Origin: an uncultured Halobacteriovorax sp.
GTDB taxonomy: Bacteria > Bdellovibrionota > Bacteriovoracia > Bacteriovoracales > Bacteriovoracaceae
Length of the DNA stretch: 64,000 nucleotides
Assembly (NCBI GenBank): GCA_913061265.1
Contig: CAJXVS010000008.1
Coordinates: 156,426 to 220,425 of the forward strand
Direction of reading: 5' to 3'
The position numbers and the translations under genes are program-made. Of the stretch, positions 17,587 to 26,200 are shown piece after piece; position 1 is the first letter of the stretch, and every line of letters starts with the position of its first letter. The notes beneath the pieces were generated by a model, which was not told the DNA's origin, searched no databases, and was given only the letters and a program-made list of their open reading frames with translations.

Positions 17587-19578
17587 TTATTCTTCAGTTG
17601 TTACTTTAGAGCAGTTAAAGCGCTCTATAAGCTCTTGTAGGAGGATGGCCTTCTTTTTAGAACGGTTAACCTCAAGCATTACCATACCTAAATAACGCTT
17701 ATGTCCTCCTCTTTTCTTAAGGTATTTCTCTTTATCCTTAGAAGAGACCTCTTCTTTATTGATCAATTTCTTAGCAAACATGGCCGATTTATAGTGAAAC
17801 TGGATTCTTTCAAAATCACTTCTTTTTAGGTGAATCCCAGACATTAAGGATTCCGCCGTGTCTGAATGAAAGAGGTCTTTGTTCGTGGCCAGGAAGTCAT
17901 AACCGTTTTGACTAAGCCCATTAGCAAGCTTCCAGGCCCTTCTAAAAGGCTCGGCATCTTGGCAGGCATAGAGAGTTCTAAGATCACTTGTCTCACTTAC
18001 TTTCGGAACGCTTAGTGCGCCTTCTTTTTCAACTAAGTGAGCTTTTGCAAAGCTTGCAAACTTTTCTTCAAAGATTTTATTCTTCTCATAAGAGCTCTCA
18101 GTTGTGTAGCGAAGAAACTTCTCTCCCCACTCACCGTAGACCTGCTCTGTAACTTCATTATAACTTGAAAGGATGCTGACAATATTATCCTCTCCATCAT
18201 CAGCGCTTGAATAAGACTGATCTTTTGTGATGCGGGCCAATCTTAACTCAATGATTTTTAATTTTTTGTGGGTAGAGCCAATGCTTGCCGTAAGTGTAGC
18301 CACTTCTTTTTCTAAGGCCTTGATATACTCAGGAACTTTTAGTCCTTCAATCAATGTCTCATCATTAAACTTTTTCTTTAACTCATCCCCGCTTCCTTTG
18401 ATATCACTAGAGATTCTATCAAAGTGAAAAAGAAGGTTGGCCCTAAAACCATTATTAAAAGTATTAACATCTTCTTTTACTAACTTCATATAAGCTTCGA
18501 GATTCTCACCGGTAAAGTCTAACTTCTTTAACTCTTCAGCAAGCATCATATCCATTGGAGGAATCTTACTCATTCCACTATTCGTATAAGAGCTTAAAAG
18601 AGAGCTTAACTCAACTCTTAAGAGAGTTAACTCTTGAATCACCTGAAGCTTCTTTGTATTTGCCGGAACTCCAGCATTATCTTGAACCTTCTCGCTAACG
18701 ATTAGGTTGGCCTTATTGATCAGCTTTGAAAGAGCATCTAAAGTGCCTAGCTTTGTCTTAACATAAGCCACTTCATCTTTAGAAATCTTAGTGAGGATAG
18801 TATTCTTTTCCTTATCAATGGCCTTAAGTTTTTTCTCAAGATCACTAACAATAGTTTTTACTTCTTCAAGGTCTTCTTTGTGATGATCTGAAGAGACATC
18901 CATAAAGCCTGATGCTTCAATATCTCTTCTAATATCGTAAAATGAACAGTTCAATTTAATAAAAGTCTGACGCTCACTTGTTTTAGTAAAATCAAACAAA
19001 GGAGTAAAAAGACTATGCATAATTCTTAAGATTGAAGACAAAGCGAGTCCACCAGCAGATATCACAAGCCCATTTGAATTAGGAACAAGAAGCCCCATTT
19101 GAGAGAAACTAGTTATAACGTCAGCTGTATTTTCTAGAAAGCTTCCATCTTTAAACTTACACTGCCCAGTACTTAAGATGCCGTTGATATTATTAACAAC
19201 AGAGCTAATAGATTGCCCGTTAACTTCTGTAGGAACACTAGTTGTTTGATCACTACCTGTTTGTGTTTGAGCAGAGTTGATCTCTGTTTGAATTGATGTT
19301 GCCCCAGAGAGAAGCTCATCTAAACGAGCAGGATCAGTATTGGTGCAATTATCTTTAAAAAGATTCTTAATGTTTTCGATCTTACCTAGGATGTCCTTAT
19401 GCTTATTACTTTGCATGGGACAAGATTCAGGACGAACAGAAGTCGGCTTATGGCGGTTAAGTAAATAGTCTATCCGTTCTTGCTTCTTAGGCCCAATTCC
19501 GTTGATAGGACCTTCAAAACCGCTTGCCTGATTGGTCAAAAGACCGAGAAAAAGTAGGTAGGATAATAGAATACGCAT
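17587..19578 (-). CDS. Exported coiled-coil protein, unknown
   Basis: A 663-residue protein with signal peptide (RILLSYLLFLGLLTNQASG). After a Ser/Thr/Gln-rich stretch (about 85-120) and a hydrophobic segment around 165-195, most of it is helical, with strong heptad-like coiled coil at about 225-300 and 410-450. Cysteines at PESCPMQ, CTNTD, GQCKF and NCSFYD may form disulfides. I chose ATG 19578, eight bases after AAAGG; the GTG at 19587 touches the ribosome site itself. No family was recognised. A clear terminator follows. Confidence 0.65.
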   Translation of the reverse strand: MRILLSYLLFLGLLTNQASGFEGPINGIGPKKQERIDYLLNRHKPTSVRPESCPMQSNKHKDILGKIENIKNLFKDNCTNTDPARLDELLSGATSIQTEINSAQTQTGSDQTTSVPTEVNGQSISSVVNNINGILSTGQCKFKDGSFLENTADVITSFSQMGLLVPNSNGLVISAGGLALSSILRIMHSLFTPLFDFTKTSERQTFIKLNCSFYDIRRDIEASGFMDVSSDHHKEDLEEVKTIVSDLEKKLKAIDKEKNTILTKISKDEVAYVKTKLGTLDALSKLINKANLIVSEKVQDNAGVPANTKKLQVIQELTLLRVELSSLLSSYTNSGMSKIPPMDMMLAEELKKLDFTGENLEAYMKLVKEDVNTFNNGFRANLLFHFDRISSDIKGSGDELKKKFNDETLIEGLKVPEYIKALEKEVATLTASIGSTHKKLKIIELRLARITKDQSYSSADDGEDNIVSILSSYNEVTEQVYGEWGEKFLRYTTESSYEKNKIFEEKFASFAKAHLVEKEGALSVPKVSETSDLRTLYACQDAEPFRRAWKLANGLSQNGYDFLATNKDLFHSDTAESLMSGIHLKRSDFERIQFHYKSAMFAKKLINKEEVSSKDKEKYLKKRGGHKRYLGMVMLEVNRSKKKAILLQELIERFNCSKVTTEE

Positions 19579-19662
19579 ACTTAGCACCTTTATAGAATGA
19601 GTTTTAGCAAATTCTAACGTACTAAGCCGGCTTTGTTAACGCGCCGTGTAATAAATACTGAT

Positions 19663-20007
19663 CTAGTGGTTCTGACCTATATAAAGATGAGTCAATCCTA
19701 GAGTGCCCTTTTCACAAGTATTCATCAAAGGGACTAAAGATTTACTTTGATCTTTAAAGTCATCTTCTTGCTTTTCGATATGGCGGACTAAGATATTAAC
19801 CGGATCGCAAGCACGACGAAGGGCCAAGAAGCCGATATAGTCGCGCATTGAAAGGTCTGTCTTGATTATCTTATTATCCATATAGGATTTTATTTCACTA
19901 GATTTTTGAAGGCCCAAAAGCACTCCTCTTTCAGAAAAGGTAAGCTCTCTTGAGCGAACAGTTAAAGAAAGAAAAAAGAGACCTAGTATAATGAGAGCTA
20001 ACTTCAT
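19663..20007 (-). CDS. Small exported protein, unknown
   Basis: A 114-residue protein with signal peptide (KLALIILGLFFLSLTVRS). The remainder is helical with two cysteines (RRACDPVN and NTCEKG). Start at ATG 20007, with GGAG 7 nt upstream; an in-frame start at 20028 has no ribosome site. No family recognised. It stands alone between the coiled-coil gene and the HAD phosphatase gene, all on the minus strand. Confidence 0.55.
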   Translation of the reverse strand: MKLALIILGLFFLSLTVRSRELTFSERGVLLGLQKSSEIKSYMDNKIIKTDLSMRDYIGFLALRRACDPVNILVRHIEKQEDDFKDQSKSLVPLMNTCEKGTLGLTHLYIGQNH

Positions 20008-20085
20008 TGGTATCTCCATTGGTAGCAAACAATTACTTACTATCTTATTTTTTTCTTTTCTACGCGCTTTGGCAAGTGCTTATTT

Positions 20086-21078
20086 TTAAACAATCTTGCC
20101 TTGAATATAATCTTGAATCTTTGAAAATGAATCGAAGCAAAAAGAGTTCGCTTCGTTGTAGGGATACTTCCCTTTTACCTGGAGAAAGTTAAGCCCTTTG
20201 ATGAGAATATTATCTGATTCCTTATCACCAATCATAAAACTTTTTTCAACGTCAATGGCGTGTTTCTCTAAGAGAGAAAGCGCCATGCCAGCGCCAGGTT
20301 TTCTTGTAAAACTATGCCTCTTAAAGTCACCCTGACCTTTTTCAAAATGATAAGGACAATAGACCCACTCTTTAATAACTAAGTTTCTTTTGAAGAGGTC
20401 AACTTCCATTTTTTTATGAAGGGAGATCACATCTTCTTCAGAGTACATGCCTTGAGCAACCCCTGATTGATTCGTGATCACAAAGACAGGCCAGTTTCTT
20501 TTATTAAAGAGCTCTATGATAGGAAAGATGCTCTCAAGATATTCAATCTCTTCATGTTTATGGACATAACCTACGTCTCTATTGATGACACCATCTCGGT
20601 CAAGAAATAAAGCAGGCCGCTTTTTCCTATAGTCTAAATTCAACTTTGAAAATGCGATAGGAAGTCCGTAGTTTCCAACAGGAATTGAAACTCCAGTATC
20701 AGTTATAAAGTCTAGTGCCGCGATCTTTGATAGATAATAAAGAGGAACTCTTTCAAGCCCATCTCTATAAATATCTTGAGAGTGAGCTTCATCATTAAGC
20801 ATCTTAAAGTCACTACCAAGAGTCACAAGAGGCTCTCCCCTATTAATCTTGAAGGCCAATCCTTGAACGGCTGAGAACTCTGAAGCTTGAGACAAGAAAA
20901 GCTCCTTATCAAAATCAAAGCCATGATCAACTTTACTATAATCAATAATAAAGCAATCCCTGGGCCTTGCTATCAAGTTGGCCTTCAGCTCATAGGTAGT
21001 GCTTATCCAAGTAAACTTAAAGCCCGGATCATTGATCGGCTTTTGAGGAGAGATAAGAATCGTGGTGATGTCGTTCAT
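20086..21078 (-). CDS. GmhB-like HAD phosphatase with an extra N-terminal domain
   Basis: The C-terminal half (about residues 155-330) is a HAD histidinol/heptose-bisphosphate phosphatase: ALFLDRDGVIN with nucleophile Asp near 160, VITNQSGVAQG (motif II, Ser/Thr), RKPGAGM with motif III Lys, and MIGDKESDN (motif IV). GmhB makes D-glycero-manno-heptose 1-phosphate for LPS core; close HAD relatives include polynucleotide 3'-phosphatases. The GmhB zinc site is only half kept: CPYH is present but the later Cys-x-Cys is replaced (RHSFTRKP). The first 150 residues match no GmhB I know. It follows the possible nuclease gene by 10 nt. Enzyme class is firm; substrate is open. Confidence 0.8.
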   Translation of the reverse strand: MNDITTILISPQKPINDPGFKFTWISTTYELKANLIARPRDCFIIDYSKVDHGFDFDKELFLSQASEFSAVQGLAFKINRGEPLVTLGSDFKMLNDEAHSQDIYRDGLERVPLYYLSKIAALDFITDTGVSIPVGNYGLPIAFSKLNLDYRKKRPALFLDRDGVINRDVGYVHKHEEIEYLESIFPIIELFNKRNWPVFVITNQSGVAQGMYSEEDVISLHKKMEVDLFKRNLVIKEWVYCPYHFEKGQGDFKRHSFTRKPGAGMALSLLEKHAIDVEKSFMIGDKESDNILIKGLNFLQVKGKYPYNEANSFCFDSFSKIQDYIQGKIV

Positions 21079-21088
21079 TTATTTAAAC

Positions 21089-22102
21089 CTAATTCTCTTT
21101 ATGCAGTTTTAGTGAGCAATTAACTTTTAGCCCAGGAACTGTGAACTTATTCATAGGTTTTAGCCTAATTTGAAAGCTACAGTCCTCCATCTTCATCTCA
21201 AAAGAGCTTAAACCTTCTTTTGGCGGGATTAAAACAGAGTCATCTAATCTTAAGCGGTAGGGCCCAGCTTTTTTTAAGTTATTAAAGCTTAATTGATAAT
21301 CACCTGAATAAAAACAAGAAAGCTGAATCAGGTCACTATGACCAAAGCCTAACAAAGGCATCATACAATCTTTAAACTTCTTATTATCTTTCTTATAAAG
21401 ATTTTCCCAGACTTCGAAGAATGACTGAATCATATAATAATAATGCTCTTTTAATCTTTTATTCATCGAGGTATTAAGCTGACCCGGAAGAAGAGGAAGC
21501 CCTGCCTCTTTCCATGCGGCTCCGAAGCTCTCTTCGGGAGGAAGCCCTGCCATTTCATGCAGGGCCAAGCTTACTTCTTTATAATCTTCTTCAAGTTTAT
21601 GATTTAAATTATCTTGAGCGCTTCTGGCACTTGGGAACTGCTTAGAGAAATACTTAGGATAGAAGCTCCTGGCCCCGGCACTCTTAGTATTAACAAAAGA
21701 GTTTTCCTTACAAAGCTTTAAGCTTAAAGAGCTTACGGAGTCTTTTTTCTTTAAAAGAAGATCGGCTTCCTTGGCCCTTTGATCGCTACTGCCACCTAGG
21801 ACTTTTCCCACTAAGAGGATAGCGTCAATATTATCAACTTCATTCTTCTTGAAGAATTCAGCGCTAGTCTTTGCTAAAAGGGGTAGTTTTTCTAGAAGTC
21901 CTGGAGAATTCTCCCGAAGCCAAAGTTCATAGGTTTGAAGCCGGTCCGTAAATTCTGGGGAAATGGAGCCTAAATACTCCCCTTCAAGCCCATAAGAATT
22001 AGCCAGACATTGCCCAACTAGGAATTCAAATAAGTTTCCCTTAAGTTCATTGATTAAGGCTTCTTTTTGAATCGACGTGTCATAAACATTTAACTCTTTC
22101 AT
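21089..22102 (-). CDS. Possible PD-(D/E)XK nuclease-fold protein, unknown
   Basis: A 337-residue soluble protein without signal peptide. GNLFEFLVGQ near the N-terminus, EADLLLKKKD and then LSLKLCKENS follow the order of a PD-(D/E)XK nuclease core: helix Glu, strand Asp, then x-x-Lys. If right, it would cut or bind nucleic acid. This is a visual inference with no family match. Start ATG 22102 follows GGAAAG closely; a TTG at 22111 is possible. It is upstream of, and probably cotranscribed with, a HAD phosphatase, an arrangement that might suit DNA or RNA end processing. Confidence 0.4.
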   Translation of the reverse strand: MKELNVYDTSIQKEALINELKGNLFEFLVGQCLANSYGLEGEYLGSISPEFTDRLQTYELWLRENSPGLLEKLPLLAKTSAEFFKKNEVDNIDAILLVGKVLGGSSDQRAKEADLLLKKKDSVSSLSLKLCKENSFVNTKSAGARSFYPKYFSKQFPSARSAQDNLNHKLEEDYKEVSLALHEMAGLPPEESFGAAWKEAGLPLLPGQLNTSMNKRLKEHYYYMIQSFFEVWENLYKKDNKKFKDCMMPLLGFGHSDLIQLSCFYSGDYQLSFNNLKKAGPYRLRLDDSVLIPPKEGLSSFEMKMEDCSFQIRLKPMNKFTVPGLKVNCSLKLHKEN

Positions 22103-22127
22103 TCTTTCCAAATTAAGTCGGGTATCT

Positions 22128-22204
22128 TAGACTTACTAACGAAGTCTACCACCGCTTTTGTGTTGAAACAAACACACGAGTTCTATTGCAGGTTTAAATA
22201 CCTG
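22128..22204 (+). promoter_or_regulatory. Structured pyrB leader with three hairpins
   Basis: Three perfect stems follow each other in the 100 bp before pyrB: TAGACTT/AAGTCTA (22128-22148, 7 bp), TGTGTT/AACACA (22159-22176, 6 bp) and CAGGT/ACCTG (22189-22204, 5 bp). The last ends directly at the AAAGGA ribosome site. No T-run follows any of them, so control of translation or RNA stability is likelier than classic attenuation. Confidence 0.45.
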
Positions 22205-22214
22205 AAAGGAAGTG

Positions 22215-23204
22215 ATGAAAGGGTTTCCAGCGGTTCTAGAAAATATCAGCGACCTAAGTCTAATCCAGATCAAGGCTTTGCTATCCCTTACATCAGATTA
22301 TAAGAAAAAAGATAAAGACCTCGTAGAGAGCTTCTACACTGGTTTTAGAACACCCGTTATCGCAACCAGCTTCTTAGAGAACTCAACCAGAACAAAACAC
22401 AGCTTTGCCATCGCTATTCAAAAGCTTGGCGGCATGTATATTGATTTCAATGCAGATACTTCTTCCCTTAAAAAAGGTGAAACCTTAGAAGAGACTCTTT
22501 TGACTCTTCATCATCAAGGTGTCGATTGTTGCATTATCAGAACCTCAGTCAGCAATGAGCTAGCTCAGTTCAAAGAAAACCCTCCTTTAAAGATCATCAA
22601 TGGCGGCGACGGAAGTAATCAGCATCCTACTCAAGCGCTTCTCGATCTCTTTACCATGATCGGTGATCTAGGTGATTTAAACGGAAAGACCATGGCCATC
22701 ATTGGAGATTGTGTTCACTCAAGAGTGACTCACTCGCTAGTTGAACTTCTTCCTCAGTTTGGAATGAAGCTTATCCTCTGTGGACCAGAAGGTTATATAC
22801 CAAATTCAAGTGAGAGTGATTCTATTACTCATACAGACAATAGAGATGAGGCCATTAAGCAATCTGATTGTATCTACCTACTAAGGATACAAAAAGAGCG
22901 CCATCAAGGCACAGAAGATAAGCACTTTGCTACCTATCATGAAAAATTTGGTGTCAGCTTAGACACCTTAGGAAAGCTAGATAAAGAAGTCTTCGTCTAT
23001 CATCCAGGGCCTGCGAATATTGGAGTTGAGATTAGTGAAGATCTTATTCACTCTCCTTTATATAGAGGCTACAAACAAGTTGAAAACAGCACATACATGA
23101 GGATGGCCATCATCACGGCTATCTTAACCAATAGAAATATCAGCTCTCAGTTAGAGCTCAATGGCGACGATGCAAAAATTAAGACAGGGCCTAAAGCCCT
23201 CTAA
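22215..23204 (+). CDS. pyrB: Aspartate carbamoyltransferase catalytic subunit
   Basis: Catalyses carbamoyl phosphate + aspartate to carbamoyl-aspartate, step 2 of pyrimidine synthesis, in the cytoplasm. FLENSTRTKHSF is the carbamoyl-phosphate loop, GGDGSNQHPTQALLDL the HPTQ motif, and HPGPANIGVEI the C-terminal loop. Length of 329-330 residues is close to the family norm. The neighbouring carAB supplies its substrate. GTG at 22212 and ATG at 22215 are both in frame; AAAGGA lies just upstream and ATG is preferred. No pyrI regulatory subunit is seen in the window. A weak hairpin with a T-run overlaps the stop codon. Confidence 0.95.
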   Translation: MKGFPAVLENISDLSLIQIKALLSLTSDYKKKDKDLVESFYTGFRTPVIATSFLENSTRTKHSFAIAIQKLGGMYIDFNADTSSLKKGETLEETLLTLHHQGVDCCIIRTSVSNELAQFKENPPLKIINGGDGSNQHPTQALLDLFTMIGDLGDLNGKTMAIIGDCVHSRVTHSLVELLPQFGMKLILCGPEGYIPNSSESDSITHTDNRDEAIKQSDCIYLLRIQKERHQGTEDKHFATYHEKFGVSLDTLGKLDKEVFVYHPGPANIGVEISEDLIHSPLYRGYKQVENSTYMRMAIITAILTNRNISSQLELNGDDAKIKTGPKAL

Positions 23205-23214
23205 TATTTTTTTT
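23186..23214 (+). terminator. Weak intrinsic terminator or attenuator between pyrB and carAB
   Basis: AGGGC/GCCCT (23186-23200, 5-bp stem, 5-nt loop) lies in the last codons of pyrB and is followed within six bases by eight T residues (23207-23214). The stem is short, so partial read-through into carAB is likely. Confidence 0.4.
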
Positions 23215-23279
23215 ACCCTATCAAGCGAATCCGCATCGAAGCTATTCCCTATTATTTATTTAACATTAAGGAGACATAC

Positions 23280-26200
23280 GTGACCCCTAGCGAGTTTAGA
23301 AAAAGCCTAAAGCAATCAAAAGTTTACCTGCACTTTGAAGATGGAAGATCTTTTAAAGGTTATATCAACCGAAAGAAAGATGACCCTGAAATTGAAGGTG
23401 GCCTCTGGGGCGAAGCCGCCTTTACGACGGGGATGAGTGGTTATCAAGAAACGGGGAGTGATCCAAGTTTTCTGGGTCAGCATATTATCTTCTCAACCGC
23501 CCATGTGGGTAATTATGCATCTGATAAACGAGTCGATCAAAGTGAGAAATCTCACGCAACCGCATTGATCGCTAGGAACTTCTCCCCTAACGAATTCCTA
23601 CTTAAGACTGAGAGACCCTTAGTTTCTGGGATGGATACAAGAAGCCTTGTTAAGTACCTTGTGAATTCAAAAAAGAGTCATAAGTCAGTCTTAAGTTTTA
23701 AGCACCAATCACCAAGCGCAAAAGAATTCACTGATGCAAAACTTATCTGTAATGAGCTAAGCCTTGTTAGCCAAAATGAGCCGAAACTAGAGATTAAGGG
23801 AGACAATCCCATCGTCCTTATTAACTACGGAGTTAAAGACGCCATTGTTAAGAACCTAGCCGCTATGAAGATGCCTTTAATCACTCTGCCTTTTAATGCT
23901 ACGGCGGAACAGGTAGCGAGTTATAAGCCAAGCATGATCTTCTTAAGTAATGGTCCAGGAGACCCTAGAGAGTATAAAGATCAGATTGAAGAAGTGAAAA
24001 AGTTCTTTAAGCTTGGTATTCCCATGAGAGGAATCTGTCTTGGTCATCAGCTTATCTCCTTGGCCCTTGGGGCTGAAGTTATTAAGCTTCCCTTCGGGCA
24101 ACGTGGTGTGAATCACCCTGTTCTTGATAGGATCACTGGGGAGATTCTTATCACCAGTCAAAACCATGGTTACGCCACAGACGAGGAAAGCCTTCTCAAG
24201 ATTGCCAAGGCCAATCCTATTGATAGAGAAATCTTTATTCATCATAAGAGCCTCTTTGATAAATCAATCGAAGGCATTGGCTCTACAGATAACTTTTTAA
24301 GATCAGTTCAGTTTCACCCTGAGGCCAACCCAGGCCCTAGTGATGCCGCTATCTTCTTTAAAGAAGTAGAAGAGTTCTTAAAAGGAAAGAGTGAGCCCGT
24401 TAATATTGATTCACTTCACCCTCTGATTGATGTTTCTCAGCCTATTAAAAAAGAGATGAAGTATAAAAGAGTCCTGTTAGTAGGATCAGGTCCTATTAAG
24501 ATTGGTCAGGCCAGTGAGTTTGATTATTCTGGAACTCAGGCCTGTAAGTCTATGAAGGCGCTAGGGATAGAAGTTGTTCTTTTAAACTCTAATCCTGCCA
24601 CTATCATGACAGATCCAGATATGGCCTATAAGACTTATATTGAGCCTATCAACAAAGAGACGATTAAGAAGATCATTGAGATAGAAAATGTCGATGCGGT
24701 TCTTTCAACCATGGGTGGGCAGACCGCTCTTAATATCTGCGTAGAACTTGAAGAGGAGAATTACCTAAGTAATCACAACGTCGCTCTCCTTGGAGCAAAA
24801 GTTGATACTATTAATAAAACTGAAGACAGAGACCTCTTTGCTAAAGAGTTAAAGACTCTAGGTTATGAGACTGGAAAACGTTTTAAAGGAAAGAGTGAAG
24901 AAGACGCCCTTATGATGGCGACATCAAAAGTTGGCTACCCTCTTATTATAAGACGTGACTTCGCTCTAGGCGGAAAAGGCGCGGCACTTGTTCATAACGC
25001 CGAAGAATTAAAAGAAGTCTTCACTAGTGACCTTAAGTTTCCCATCACCATGGAGAAATCCCTACTGGGCTGGAAGGAAGTAGAACTTGAAGTCATGGTC
25101 GATTGTGAAAAAAATGGCGTGATCATCTGTTCCATTGAAAATATCGATCCTTGCGGAATTCATACGGGAGATTCAATCACTGTGGCCCCGGCCCAAACCA
25201 TAAGCGACCGCTGTTATCAACAGCTTCGAACTATGTCCTTAACTATTGCTAAGCATATGGGAGTCGTCGCTGGTGGCGCCAATGTTCAGTTTGCCATTAA
25301 CCCAAATGATGAAGATGATATTGTCGTCATCGAGATGAACCCTAGAGTTAGCCGCTCCTCGGCCCTTGCCTCTAAGGCCACAGGTTATCCTATTGCCAAG
25401 ATCTCTGCCCAGCTGGCCCTTGGTTTTACCCTTAAAGAAATCTTAAATGATATCACTCAAGCATCCCCGGTTGCCTTTGAGCCTAGCCTTGATTATGTGG
25501 CCGTTAAGATTCCTATCTTTCCTTTTAACAAGTTTCCTACGAGTTCAAGAAAGCTCGGTCCACAGATGAGATCTGTTGGTGAAGTATTGGCCCTTGGAGG
25601 CTCTTTTAACGAAGCCTTCCTTAAGGCCCTTCGCAGCTTAGAACTTGGACTTGAGATTCCTGAACTGGCACAACTCAAGACCACTCCTTATGACGTCACC
25701 ATGAGTTACTTAAAAGATCGTCTTCTTGATCAACAAGAACTCTGCCTCTTAACCGTCATGGAGGCCATGCGCCAAGGAATGAGCCAAACAGAGATTCATG
25801 AGCATTCAAAGATCACTCCATGGTTTCTTGATCAAGTCAGTGAGTTGATTGAAATTGAAAGAGACCTAAAGAAAACACCAGAGCTCCTCTATGAGAACTT
25901 TAGTTTTTATAAATCAGTAGGTTTCTCCGATAAGCACTTGGCCTTCTTAACGAATAAGGCGCAAAAAGACATCCTAACCTACCGTCATGAAAATAATATC
26001 TTCCCTGTCTTTAAGGCCGTGGATACTTGCTCTGGTGAATTCAACGCAGAGACTCCCTACTTTTATTCTACCTATGCCGAAGAAAATGAAGCGATCTCTC
26101 TTGGAGCGAACGGTAGAGCTATAGCCATCATGGGATCAGGTCCCAATAGGATTGGCCAAGGAATTGAGTTTGATTATTCCTGTGTTAAAAGTTGCCGCCA

